Below, in pieces: positions 33,790 to 43,469 of a stretch of DNA of 64,000 nt. The stretch comes from CALKZN01 sp050633585 (lineage in GTDB: Bacteria > Pseudomonadota > Gammaproteobacteria > Arenicellales > Arenicellaceae), in the NCBI GenBank assembly GCA_050633585.1, contig JBOEGT010000002.1:1-64000 (forward strand). Direction: 5' to 3'. The first letter of the stretch is position 1; each line of letters opens with the position of its first letter. A program made the translations under genes and the position numbers. Under the pieces are notes generated by a model that worked only from the letters and a program-made list of their open reading frames with translations, was not told the origin of the DNA and did not search any database.

Positions 33790-33815
33790 AACGACGCAGG
33801 ATGGAAAAAGTTTTA
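33790..33815 (-). promoter_or_regulatory. ECF-type promoter C (35-repeat gene)
   Basis: Minus strand: TAAAACTTTTT, 11 nt, CGTTA, spacing 14 nt between AACTT and CGTT. The -10 lies 36 bp before ATG 33754, which fixes the start of that gene. Confidence 0.8.
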
Positions 33816-33895
33816 CCTGAATTGAAATGATTTTACATTTTTATACATTGGGCATGTAATTTGGTGGGCTATTACTTGGAAAGGGGGTAGTGCTC

Positions 33896-34462
33896 TCAAA
33901 AACTTGAGTTAGGTTTTGTTAAAAAGGCGATCTCTTCATCGGTCGACGCTCTACCAAGAATGTCATTGCGATGGGGGTAGCGGCCAAATTGCTCAATAAT
34001 GACTTTGTGCTTGTGTTCAAAATCTAGGTTAGATTCGAGGCCTGTCTGGCTAAATAACGAGACCGCGATTTCATGAATATGGAGGGATTCACTATGCATG
34101 AATGGCATGTATAAAAAGCTCTTTTCTGTGGCATTGAGTTCAGTATCGGCGTCAAGTGAAATTGCTTCTTGTGCAAGGATTAATGCCGAGCTGTCTGAAG
34201 AAAACGACTGAGGTTTATCCCGAAACATATTGCGCGAAAACTGGTCCAAAACAATGATTTCAGCTAATCGACCGTGGGCGCTTGTTCTCCAATGGTGTAA
34301 TTCTCCGGCATTTGCTTGCCGATGAGTGTTAGTGAAACGATCACGTATGAGTTGATCAAACTGGATGTCTTTCTTCCACCAGAAGGCTTTGTCAACCTCG
34401 TGGAACCAAAAATTAAGAATGTCTTGATAGGAGAGTGTTTTCATGTCTTTATTCGGGCTCAT
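33896..34462 (-). CDS. DUF924 family protein
   Basis: 188 residues, helical. Family landmarks are present: ILNFWF, FWWKKD, RLAEIIVLDQFSRNMFR, YMPFMHSES, FGRYPHRN. DUF924 proteins have a TPR-like fold and no settled function, though they are widespread in proteobacteria. The ATG at 34462 or the internal ATG at 34444 could be the start. It is separated from adk by a strong terminator. Confidence 0.85.
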   Translation of the reverse strand: MSPNKDMKTLSYQDILNFWFHEVDKAFWWKKDIQFDQLIRDRFTNTHRQANAGELHHWRTSAHGRLAEIIVLDQFSRNMFRDKPQSFSSDSSALILAQEAISLDADTELNATEKSFLYMPFMHSESLHIHEIAVSLFSQTGLESNLDFEHKHKVIIEQFGRYPHRNDILGRASTDEEIAFLTKPNSSF

Positions 34463-34535
34463 ACAAGCATTATGTGGTAAGCGCTGTGACGAGAACGTAT
34501 CGTGTTGTCAGCGTTTAAGTATAAAACATAGGCAT

Positions 34536-34566
34536 AAAAAAACCTCGGTATTGCCGAGGTTTTTTA
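34536..34566 (-). terminator. Intrinsic terminator after adk
   Basis: An A-run, stem CCTCGG/CCGAGG with loop TATTG, then a T-run; symmetric, so usable in both directions. It lies 18 bp after the adk stop. Confidence 0.9.
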
Positions 34567-34584
34567 AGTGCTTATTTTGTCGTT

Positions 34585-35235
34585 TTAGCCAAGTGATGAA
34601 AAGATAGCTTCTTTAATTTCATCGACCTTCCCGATGCCATTAATTTTGACATATTGAGGAGAGTCTCCACCTTGCTTTGCCCAGCTAGAATAGTATTCGA
34701 CTAATGGTTCAGTTTGTTCATGATAGATATCTAAACGCTTTTTGACGGTTTCTTCTTGATCATCTTCGCGTTGAATCAGTTCTTCACCGGTGACATCATC
34801 TAAACCATCTTGCTTTGGTGGGTTGTAAACTAAGTGATATGTTCTGCCAGAGGAAAGGTGAACTCTTCGGCCACTCATTCTTTTGATGATTTCAGCATCA
34901 TCAACCGCAATTTCAACAACATAGTCGATGTCAATATTATTTGCTTTCATGGCATCGGCTTGCGGAAGGGTCCGTGGGAAACCGTCTAGAAGATAGCCTG
35001 CTTTGCAATCATCTTCTTGCAAGCGATCCTTTACAATGCCAATGATTATTTCATCAGAAACTAAGCCGCCAGCGTCCATGATTTTTTTTGCTTCTATCCC
35101 CATTGGGGTGCCAGCTTTGACTGCTGCACGGAGCATGTCTCCAGTAGAGATTTGTGGGATACCATATTTTTCGGTAATGAAGTTTGCTTGAGTACCTTTG
35201 CCTGCACCAGGGCCACCTAATAAAATAAGACGCAT
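34585..35235 (-). CDS. adk: Adenylate kinase
   Basis: 216 residues, long form with LID domain. P-loop GGPGAGKGT (7-15), the DGFPRT motif, and a LID of the zinc-free type (RTYHLVYNPPK, no Cys4). It interconverts ATP + AMP and 2 ADP. It stands alone between a terminator and a 200-bp region after the MATE gene that holds only a weak 7-bp inverted repeat (35344-35380). Confidence 0.97.
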   Translation of the reverse strand: MRLILLGGPGAGKGTQANFITEKYGIPQISTGDMLRAAVKAGTPMGIEAKKIMDAGGLVSDEIIIGIVKDRLQEDDCKAGYLLDGFPRTLPQADAMKANNIDIDYVVEIAVDDAEIIKRMSGRRVHLSSGRTYHLVYNPPKQDGLDDVTGEELIQREDDQEETVKKRLDIYHEQTEPLVEYYSSWAKQGGDSPQYVKINGIGKVDEIKEAIFSSLG

Positions 35236-35437
35236 AATATATCTCGGTTCCTTACGTTAGTGGGGTTATTCGGGGGGGTGTTAGAAAATTGCAATGTGCT
35301 TAACGATGGTGATGAATAAGGCTCACTGTTTTTTTTAACGAGCGCGACTTTAACACATTGATGGATGAAATTTAAGTCGCATTGATCAATGAGTCTTAAT
35401 TTGTTGTCTATGTGCACTGATAAGTGACTAAAAGAGG

Positions 35438-36853
35438 CTAACCCCGCGTGTTTGACATTGACCACCGAGGGAACCTTAAGTGGAATCCATGATGTTTGCT
35501 CGAGGGTGGAGGTGTCTCGTTTTTGTCCAGTGAGTTGATAAGTTTAAAGCAAAACCAGAGTGATAGAGTTCCAACAATAATAGATGAAATAGCTTGTCCA
35601 TACAGTACGCCAGTATGCCCTGCCCAGAGTGCTCCTAGGTAAACACAAGGGACGGTGGTTATGATCGCTTTGCAAAAATTATTAGCAGTTGAATACAGCG
35701 GGAAACCTAGATTATTGAAAGATGCATTGGCGATAAAAACCATGCCTGTGAAAAAAAATGTTCCGGCAACCCAAGTGCAAAATGCAGAAATCATTTCGGC
35801 GGATTCGGCTGTTGCTCCAAATGTTTGAATAATTAAATGCTGTAATACATAGAGAAGCAAACTGATGCCGCAAACTAGCGCGCCAGAAAATTTTAAACTA
35901 TCAATGATTGTTTGTTTAACGCGATGGAGGTTTCCAGCACCATAGTTTTGACCGATGATTGGGCCAATAGCGCCAGAAAGCGCAAAAATAATCCCAAATG
36001 CCACAGGTGTTAGTCTGCCGACAATTGACATGCCTGCCACAGCGCTATCTCCAAAGCTGGCAACAGTTTTTATGACATAGGCATTCCCAAGCGGTGTTGC
36101 TGCATTCGTTAACATCGCGGGGAGTGCAATTTTTAAAACTTCGCTTAGGTGAGTGCGAAAGGACGATAATGAGAAGCGACCAATCAGCGCATGTTTAATA
36201 GCGGCGCCCCACACTGCGACAGCAAATACGGCAACTCGTGCAGCAACTGATGCCCAGGCTGCCCCAGAAATTCCCATATCTAAGGCAAAGATAAGAATAG
36301 GGTCCAATACTAAATTCACTCCGCCCCCAACCAGCGTTGCGTACATTGCGCCTTTGGCATCTCCTGTTGCCCTTAATACGCTAGATGCACACATCCCGAC
36401 AGCTAAGATGGCCATGCTTGGTACTAAAATGGTGAGGTAAGTAATAGCAAGTTCCAGTGTTTTTCCACTAGCGCCGAGTAATGTGAGTAAATTTGGAATG
36501 TTGAACCAGATAATGCACGAAAAAATCAGAGCAAATACTGCGGCGAATAAGATGCTGTTGCTGGCAACAGTTCTCGCAGCTTCTTTTTCTTGTTGGCCGA
36601 TAGCTCTTGACGTCAGTGCTCCTGTCGCGATGGCGGCGCCAATATTGATTGATGTGGTGAAAAATAATATGGTGCCAGCGTAGCCAATTGCGGCCGCTAG
36701 CTCAGCCTCTCCAAGCAAGCCCAGAAAAAACATATCAATTAAATCAACAATAAAAATGGCCATCAATCCAACAGCTGAGGTGCTGGACATGACCACCACA
36801 TGCTTCATAGTGGGGCCTTTAGTAAAAACAGCGTCGTTCACAGGTTTGTTCAT
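35438..36853 (-). CDS. MATE-family multidrug/Na+ antiporter
   Basis: 471 residues, twelve transmembrane segments in two pseudo-repeats of six. Family phrases near 130-175 (VLRATGDAKGAMYATLVGG, NLVLDPILIF) and around the second half (ALSGAIGPIIGQNYGA) are present. It exports cationic compounds in exchange for H+ or Na+. It lies 14 bp after the Kef-type antiporter, so the two are one operon. Its substrate is unknown. Confidence 0.9.
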   Translation of the reverse strand: MNKPVNDAVFTKGPTMKHVVVMSSTSAVGLMAIFIVDLIDMFFLGLLGEAELAAAIGYAGTILFFTTSINIGAAIATGALTSRAIGQQEKEAARTVASNSILFAAVFALIFSCIIWFNIPNLLTLLGASGKTLELAITYLTILVPSMAILAVGMCASSVLRATGDAKGAMYATLVGGGVNLVLDPILIFALDMGISGAAWASVAARVAVFAVAVWGAAIKHALIGRFSLSSFRTHLSEVLKIALPAMLTNAATPLGNAYVIKTVASFGDSAVAGMSIVGRLTPVAFGIIFALSGAIGPIIGQNYGAGNLHRVKQTIIDSLKFSGALVCGISLLLYVLQHLIIQTFGATAESAEMISAFCTWVAGTFFFTGMVFIANASFNNLGFPLYSTANNFCKAIITTVPCVYLGALWAGHTGVLYGQAISSIIVGTLSLWFCFKLINSLDKNETPPPSSKHHGFHLRFPRWSMSNTRG

Positions 36854-36867
36854 TTTATTTTATTGAA

Positions 36868-38658
36868 TCAACCGTCAATTTTCTTATCAGCATGAAGTGT
36901 TCTTTCTAATTGCTCTCGACTTTCGGCCGTTTTTGAAATTAATGCGCTTTCATCATTTCTGATGTCAAATTGTTCGTATAGCACTTTGACATCATGCTCT
37001 TGCAAAATATTGGTTTGACGAGAGATTTCTCGATGACTGAATCCTAGAATGTTTAAGACGTCTTTACCCATCTCCAGTGCGGAATAAAATGTTTCTCGGG
37101 TAAAATGGTCAACGCCTAATGACATGAGTTCCAGTGCATGTAATCTATCCGTTGCTCTAGCAACAATTTTGGCATGAGGAAAGTCTTGGCGAATCATGCG
37201 AATAGCCGCGTTGCTGGTTTCTGAGGAATCAATGGCTATCACAATTAAAGTGGCATTTTTAGCGCCAGCTGAGTGGAGTACGTCACTTCTCAAAACGTCT
37301 CCGTAGTAAGCTTTTGTTCCAAAGCGTTTGACGAGTTCAATTTGATCAGGGTCATAATCAATAATGGTTGGCGTTATTTTGTTTGCGATTAACAGACGGC
37401 CAATGACTTGGCCGAAGCGGCCAAACCCCGCGATGATAACTGCGTTTTTTTGATCTTCTTCATCAACTTTATCCGGTTCTTGTTGCGTGTTTGTGGTGAG
37501 TAATGGCTCAATGATTCGCGCATTAACTATCATTAAAATGGGTGTTAATACCATGGAAATGGCCACAATTAAGGTGAGCTGACTTGCAATGTCGTTATCG
37601 AGAAGGTTGAGGCTCATCGCGATTCCAAATAGTACAAAGGCGAACTCTCCACCTTGTGATAGTAGTACGGTGAATACTGGCCGTTGTGGTAACGATACGT
37701 TTGACACGATGGCTATTAACCAGAGAACTAGTGATTTACTTAGGATGAGTAATGTGGCTAATGCGAAAAATAAAATTGGGCGATCAAATAAAAGTCCGAA
37801 GTCAATCGACATGCCCACTGAAATGAAGAATAAACCTAACAATAGCCCTTTAAATGGCTCAATGTCTGATTCTAATGTATGTCTATATTCTGAGTCAGCG
37901 AGAATAACGCCCGCTAAGAAGGCACCCAGAGCCATTGAAATGCCGAAGGCGTCCATAATCACAGCGATGCCAATCACTAATAGTAGGCTTAGCATGGTGA
38001 AAACTTCACGTAAATAAATTTTGGCAACTATCCTAAAAACGTGTTTTAACAATAGCCTGCTTAGCATGAAAATAGTGATTAGGCTGATGATAATCACTGG
38101 GGTAGAGACGGAGTGATGGTTACTTGCTTCTCCCGAGATTGAGTCAACCAGTAATGGCATCATCGCAATAATAGGGATAACCGCAATATCTTGAAATAAA
38201 AGAATTGAGAAGCCAGTTTTGCCCGCTTGGGTTTGCATTAACCCTTGTTCTTGCATGATTTGTAAAGCAATAGCCGTGGATGATAGGCCTAGACTTAGCC
38301 CAATAATGAGTGCTGTTTTCCAATTCATGCCAACCATTAAAGCAAAGCTGCCAATAAGGATTGCGCTTAGAGCCAGTTGGCCTCCACCGCTACCTATGAT
38401 TGAGCGTCGCAATGACCATAGCTTTTTGGGTTCTAGCTCGAGACCGATTAAAAACAGCAATAAAACAACACCAAACTCTGAAAAGTGGAGAATATCTTCG
38501 ACGTTTGTAATTAAACCTAGAGCCCACGGGCCAATGATAATGCCTGCGACTAAATAGCCGAGTACCGAGCCGAGCCCAATACGCACGAATAGGGGGACAG
38601 CAATCACTGCCGCGATTAAGAAATAGACAATATTGACTAATAAGCTATGAGTTTCCAT
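36868..38658 (-). CDS. CPA2 cation:proton antiporter with RCK domain (KefB/KefC-like)
   Basis: 596 residues. About twelve transmembrane helices (1-380) of the Na+/H+ exchanger fold are followed by a TrkA-N/RCK nucleotide-binding domain starting at GFGRFGQVIGRLL (about 405) and a short tail. It resembles KefB/KefC and YbaL potassium efflux systems, which protect against electrophiles when glutathione adducts bind. No KefF/KefG ancillary oxidoreductase gene is adjacent. First gene of the operon with the MATE exporter. Confidence 0.88.
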   Translation of the reverse strand: METHSLLVNIVYFLIAAVIAVPLFVRIGLGSVLGYLVAGIIIGPWALGLITNVEDILHFSEFGVVLLLFLIGLELEPKKLWSLRRSIIGSGGGQLALSAILIGSFALMVGMNWKTALIIGLSLGLSSTAIALQIMQEQGLMQTQAGKTGFSILLFQDIAVIPIIAMMPLLVDSISGEASNHHSVSTPVIIISLITIFMLSRLLLKHVFRIVAKIYLREVFTMLSLLLVIGIAVIMDAFGISMALGAFLAGVILADSEYRHTLESDIEPFKGLLLGLFFISVGMSIDFGLLFDRPILFFALATLLILSKSLVLWLIAIVSNVSLPQRPVFTVLLSQGGEFAFVLFGIAMSLNLLDNDIASQLTLIVAISMVLTPILMIVNARIIEPLLTTNTQQEPDKVDEEDQKNAVIIAGFGRFGQVIGRLLIANKITPTIIDYDPDQIELVKRFGTKAYYGDVLRSDVLHSAGAKNATLIVIAIDSSETSNAAIRMIRQDFPHAKIVARATDRLHALELMSLGVDHFTRETFYSALEMGKDVLNILGFSHREISRQTNILQEHDVKVLYEQFDIRNDESALISKTAESREQLERTLHADKKIDG

Positions 38659-38968
38659 TTGTTGTTCTTATGGTTTGTGATGATGGGCTGTATGATATGT
38701 TAACCAAAAAAAGTCAAAAAAATGCAGGCATCTTTTACGAATGCCTTTTAAAAAGAGGTTTTGGTATAAATTGCTAGTCTGGATAGTATAGGAATATTAG
38801 ACTTTGCAATAAAAGGTTAAAACATCAATAACCTATCACTTTTGTATAAAAAAAATAGCATAGGCAGTGTTATAGTAAATATAAGAATACTGGTTAGATA
38901 GACGTTAGGTTCAGTCCTTGGCTTGTCATCTATGTAGCCTCAAAAAAATTTTCAAGCCGGAGAGCGTC
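38659..38968. other. Divergent intergenic region kef/fadE (310 bp)
   Basis: No gene. AT-rich and presumably contains promoters for both sides. ACTGGT at 38890-38895 faintly recalls a FadR half-site but has no matching second half. I see no other structure. Confidence 0.5.
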
Positions 38969-41395
38969 ATGATTAGTCTTGTTGTTTTGGTTGCATTATT
39001 AATTGCAATCACTCGCATTAAAGCCACTTTTTTCATATGGACATGTGTCATTGGAGTCTTGCTGTTTTTAGCGACTGTGACATCAGCATGGGCAGGTTGG
39101 TTAACTGTTATTGCTTGGATTGTTTTCATACCAATGGTGTTGCTGAATGTTCCAGTGTTGCGGCAAAACGTTATTTCTCGACCAATGCTTGAGTATACAA
39201 AAAAAGTGTTGCCGCCTATTTCTCAAACCGAGCAAGAAGCCATTGATGCGGGTACAGTTTGGTGGGAAGCTGAGTTGTTTCGTGGTGAGCCTAACTGGGA
39301 TAAATTACATAGTATTCCGAAGCCAGATTTAACTGAGAAAGAACAAGCTTTTTTAGATAATCAAGTTGAAACGGTGTGTGCCATGATCGATGACTGGCAG
39401 ATTACACATGAACTCAATGATCTTCCAGAAAAAGTCTGGAAGTATTTAATGGATGAAAAATTCTTTGCTATCAATATTCCGGAAGAATTTGGCGGTTTGG
39501 GGTTTTCACCGATTGCAAACTCAGCGATTGTGACGAAGGTTTGTTCTCGAAGTGGAACAGTCGGTGTGACTGTGATGGTGCCGAATTCATTAGGGCCAGC
39601 TGAATTATTAATGCACTATGGTACTGAAGAGCAGAAGAACTATTATCTACCTCGCTTGGCTGATGGTCGAGAAATTCCCTGTTTTGCCCTCACTAGTCCA
39701 GTTGCTGGTTCTGACGCCGGCGCGATTCCAGATGCAGGCATTGTATGTAAGGGTGAATACAACGGTAAAGAAGTACTGGGTTTTAAGACAAACTGGTCAA
39801 AACGATATATTACATTGGGCCCGGTCGCGACGTTGTTGGGCTTGGCTTTTAAAGCCTATGACCCGGACGGTTTGCTAGGTGATGAGGAGGAGCTTGGCAT
39901 CACCTGTGCGCTTGTGCCAACAGACGCTAAAGGGGTCAGTATTGGTAAACGTCATTATCCATTAAATGCCGCCTTTCAAAATGGTCCAAACTGGGGTGAA
40001 GATGTGTTTATCCCAATGGAATGGATTATTGGTAATGAGGAAGGCGTTGGTCGCGGATGGCGTATGCTAATGGGCTGTTTGTCTGCTGGCCGTGGTATTT
40101 CATTACCTGCTACAGGCGTTGCTTCCGCTCAGATGGCTGTGCGCATGACTGGGGCTTATTCAATGGTCCGTGAACAGTTCAATGTACCTATTGCTAGGTT
40201 TGAAGGTGTTGAAGAGGTGATTGCGCGCATGGGTGGCCTCACTTATATGATGGAATCTGTGCGATTGATGACAGTGGCAGGTCTAGCGATTGGTGAGCAG
40301 CCAGCGATTGTGTCTGCGATTGCCAAATATTACCTGACTGAAGGTGGACGCCAAGTGGTTGATGATGCGATGGATGTCCACGGTGGCCGTGGTATTTGTA
40401 TGGGACCTAATAATTATTTGGCGCGAGCATATCAACAAATGCCGATCGCGATAACCGTTGAAGGTGCCAATATTTTGACGCGTTCATTGATTATTTTCGG
40501 GCAAGGCGCCATTCGATGTCATCCATTCTTGCTGAAGGAAGTGGCCGCTGCCAATGAAGAAAATCCTGAGTTGGCTTTAGATATGTTTGATAAAGCGCTT
40601 TATGGGCATGTCGGTTATGCGACGCGTAATGCACTACGTTCCTTTACCTTAGGCTTGAGTAAAAGTTACTTGGCGCCAAACCCTGGGCAAGGCGATTTGA
40701 ATAAATATTATCGTTATGTGGCGCGTTATAGTGCAGCGTTCTCTTTCTTGTCAGATTTAACGCTAATGCTTCTTGGTGGAGCATTGAAGCGTAAAGAGTC
40801 CTTATCTGGACGCTTCGCAGACGCAATGTCATATATGTTTATGGCAACAACGTCATTGAAATATTATATCGACCAAGGTGAGAAGCCAGAAGATAAGCCG
40901 ATGGTCGAATGGGCTTGTCAGTATAGTATTTATCAGACTCAAATGGCATTAGATGGAATTTTACGCAATTTCCCAATTCCTTTTGTGGGGACATTGCTTC
41001 GTCCTATCGTATTTCCATTAGGACGCCGTCATAGATTGCCCAGCGATCGATTGAACCGTAAGGTCGCGAGAGCTGTGGTAGATCAAGGTCCGGCACGTGA
41101 CCGTTTAACATCCGCTATTTTTCGCAGTGATGATCCAAATGACCCGATTGGGCGTATGGATGATGCGTACAATAAAGCAATGGCAGCAAAACCAATTCGC
41201 GGTCGTTTACGTAAAGCGGGTTTGCGTCAACCAGAGCGAGTAGAGCATGATGACTGGTTAAAACAGCTTGTTAAAGATGAGCATATTACCGCTGATGAGC
41301 AAAAAACGCTGCTAGCTGCAGATGAAGCAGTGATGAACGTGATTCAAGTGGATGACTTTGAACCGGGCAAACAGCAAATTAAATATAAAAAGTAA
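38969..41395 (+). CDS. fadE: Acyl-CoA dehydrogenase FadE
   Basis: About 808 residues, the size of E. coli FadE (814). Two N-terminal hydrophobic segments anchor it to the membrane; then the acyl-CoA dehydrogenase N, middle and C domains, and the FadE-specific C-terminal extension. Landmarks: FALTSPVAGSDAG (FAD/substrate binding), DVHGGRGICMGPNNYLAR and VEGANILTRS. It does the first step of fatty-acid beta-oxidation. A TTG at 38918 opens the frame earlier, but ATG 38969 has GGAG six bases upstream. An acyl-CoA ligase follows. Confidence 0.94.
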   Translation: MISLVVLVALLIAITRIKATFFIWTCVIGVLLFLATVTSAWAGWLTVIAWIVFIPMVLLNVPVLRQNVISRPMLEYTKKVLPPISQTEQEAIDAGTVWWEAELFRGEPNWDKLHSIPKPDLTEKEQAFLDNQVETVCAMIDDWQITHELNDLPEKVWKYLMDEKFFAINIPEEFGGLGFSPIANSAIVTKVCSRSGTVGVTVMVPNSLGPAELLMHYGTEEQKNYYLPRLADGREIPCFALTSPVAGSDAGAIPDAGIVCKGEYNGKEVLGFKTNWSKRYITLGPVATLLGLAFKAYDPDGLLGDEEELGITCALVPTDAKGVSIGKRHYPLNAAFQNGPNWGEDVFIPMEWIIGNEEGVGRGWRMLMGCLSAGRGISLPATGVASAQMAVRMTGAYSMVREQFNVPIARFEGVEEVIARMGGLTYMMESVRLMTVAGLAIGEQPAIVSAIAKYYLTEGGRQVVDDAMDVHGGRGICMGPNNYLARAYQQMPIAITVEGANILTRSLIIFGQGAIRCHPFLLKEVAAANEENPELALDMFDKALYGHVGYATRNALRSFTLGLSKSYLAPNPGQGDLNKYYRYVARYSAAFSFLSDLTLMLLGGALKRKESLSGRFADAMSYMFMATTSLKYYIDQGEKPEDKPMVEWACQYSIYQTQMALDGILRNFPIPFVGTLLRPIVFPLGRRHRLPSDRLNRKVARAVVDQGPARDRLTSAIFRSDDPNDPIGRMDDAYNKAMAAKPIRGRLRKAGLRQPERVEHDDWLKQLVKDEHITADEQKTLLAADEAVMNVIQVDDFEPGKQQIKYKK

Positions 41396-41544
41396 TATTC
41401 AGTTTTAAACGCTATGATGTGCATGAATACAGTCTAGGCCTAGTTAAGCGATTTATATTCGCAGTTACAGGATAGAGTGATTGAATTATGATGAAGCTTA
41501 TGCTGTATTTAGTGTTATGTGAAAATAATAAATAGGAGTGGCGA

Positions 41545-43422
41545 ATGCCTGAAAATCAAGCAAAGTTTTATCCGCCAGATGGCATCACAGGGCGCTCGGA
41601 CGTTGATATTATCAATCCGAGTGAAGTGCATACTCTTGATGAGATGTTTCGAGAGAGAGTGAGGCGATCAGCAAATTCAGTCGCTTATACAGAGTTTGAT
41701 GAGCAATTTGATGACTGGCTTGATTATTCTTGGGCTGACATAGCCGCGCAAGTAGAACGTTGGCAAGTGGCACTTCAAGCTGTGGGCTTGGAAAAAGGTG
41801 ATCGAGTTGCCATTCGGTTAAAAAATGGTATCGACTGGGTGATTTGTGATCAGGCAGCCTTGCGGTTAGGCTTGGTTGTAGTCCCTTTGTATTGTGATGA
41901 TCGTGCGGACAATGTGAATTATGTGTTGGCTAACTCGAGTTCTAAATTATTATTTTTAGACTCTGAAGCTGAATGGGAAGAAATTCGAGATGCTGATGGA
42001 GAAGGTACGACTAAACTCACGAATGTTAAGCATGTGATTGTTCGACAAAAGCATGTTGAGCCATCAAAAAACAAACGAGTACATGTGTTAAATGAGTGGT
42101 TGCCGGAGACTGGTGACCATTTAGAGCGAGGCATGGCAGAACCTGATGATCTCGCTTCCATCGTGTATACATCGGGTACTACGGGCAAGCCAAAAGGTGT
42201 CATGCTTTCTCACAAAAATATGCTACATAACGCCTACGCGGGCATGCGCAGCGTACAGTTATTGCCAACGGATTCGATGTTATCTTTTCTGCCCCTATCG
42301 CATACGTTCGAAAGAACAATTGGCTACTATGCTGGCATGCTCAGTGGTGTGAGAACTTTTTATAATCGCAGTATTCCTGAGTTAGTAGATGACTTATTGA
42401 TTGCTAAGCCGACAGTGATGATTGCCGTGCCGCGAATTTTTGAGCGTGTTAATAATAAAATTTATCAAGGTGTTTCAGAGTCTTCAAAACTGAAGAAAGC
42501 ATTGTTCCATCTTGCGCTTGATGCGGGTTGGCATAAGTTTGAATATGATCAAGGTCGAGCGTCATGGCACCCTAAGTTGTTAATCCAGCCTGTCTTAGAT
42601 ACGTTAGTGGGTAAAAAGATACGCGCTAAGTTGGGTGGGAATTTACGTTTTGCCGTTGTTGGCGGGGCACCATTGTCTCCTTCGGTTGCAAAGACATTTA
42701 TTAGTTTGGGTGTATTGCTCTTGCAAGGGTATGGCTTAACAGAGAGTAGTCCAGTCATTAGCGTGAATACACTTGAAAAGAATAAGCCAGATACGATTGG
42801 GCTGCCATTGCGTGGCGTAGAAGTCGCTATTGGAGATGATAGTGAGTTATTGGTCTCTGGCGATAATGTGATGCAAGGGTACTGGAAGAATGTAAAATCC
42901 AGTCGTGAAGTTTTGACGGCTGATGGCTGGTTACATACGGGTGATCAAGCCAGCATAGATGAGCAAGGCTTTATTCGCATCGTGGGTCGTTTAAAGGATA
43001 TTTTAGTGTTGGCCAATGGCGAAAAATTACCACCAGCGGATATGGAAGCGGCCATTAGTAAAGATAAACTGTTTGAGCAAGTGATGGTTGTGGGTGAAGG
43101 CAAACCATTTTTGTCTGCTTTATTAGTGTTAAATGATGATGAATGGTCAAAAGAGAAAGAAAAGCATGGTTTTAGTGCAGCTGATTTAAGCAGTGAAAAG
43201 CTACAGGCCTTTTTTGTTGATAAAGTCGCCAAAAGAATTGAAGGGTTTCCAGGCTACGCTAAAATACGAAAAGTGGCAGCCTTTGAGCAAGAGTGGACCG
43301 TTGAAGAAGGTTTAGTCACGCCAACACTAAAGGTCAAGCGGCCCAAAGTATTGGAAAGGTTTTCTGCTGAAGTAGCCGCAATGTATGAAGGTCATGGCAT
43401 CAAAACAGCTGAAAAATCTTAA
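41545..43422 (+). CDS. Long-chain acyl-CoA synthetase (AMP-forming)
   Basis: 625 residues, ANL superfamily. The P-loop-like YTSGTTGKPKG, the GYGLTESSPV motif, GWLHTGD and the LKDILVLANGEK hinge/catalytic region are all present. It resembles the FAA1/FadD15-like group rather than E. coli FadD. It activates fatty acids for FadE next door. AGGAG sits 6 nt before the ATG. 150 bp separate it from fadE without a clear terminator. Confidence 0.92.
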   Translation: MPENQAKFYPPDGITGRSDVDIINPSEVHTLDEMFRERVRRSANSVAYTEFDEQFDDWLDYSWADIAAQVERWQVALQAVGLEKGDRVAIRLKNGIDWVICDQAALRLGLVVVPLYCDDRADNVNYVLANSSSKLLFLDSEAEWEEIRDADGEGTTKLTNVKHVIVRQKHVEPSKNKRVHVLNEWLPETGDHLERGMAEPDDLASIVYTSGTTGKPKGVMLSHKNMLHNAYAGMRSVQLLPTDSMLSFLPLSHTFERTIGYYAGMLSGVRTFYNRSIPELVDDLLIAKPTVMIAVPRIFERVNNKIYQGVSESSKLKKALFHLALDAGWHKFEYDQGRASWHPKLLIQPVLDTLVGKKIRAKLGGNLRFAVVGGAPLSPSVAKTFISLGVLLLQGYGLTESSPVISVNTLEKNKPDTIGLPLRGVEVAIGDDSELLVSGDNVMQGYWKNVKSSREVLTADGWLHTGDQASIDEQGFIRIVGRLKDILVLANGEKLPPADMEAAISKDKLFEQVMVVGEGKPFLSALLVLNDDEWSKEKEKHGFSAADLSSEKLQAFFVDKVAKRIEGFPGYAKIRKVAAFEQEWTVEEGLVTPTLKVKRPKVLERFSAEVAAMYEGHGIKTAEKS

Positions 43423-43469
43423 TACGTTAGTTTTTTAATTAAAATAACCCTTAATCTACTGGGTGAATA

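Noticed and set aside
35217..35465. Minus-strand 82-residue frame between adk and the MATE gene
   Set aside because: It overlaps both neighbours, has no family features and its composition is not protein-like.
38890..38904. FadR operator before fadE
   Set aside because: Only the half ACTGGT fits; the other half is missing.
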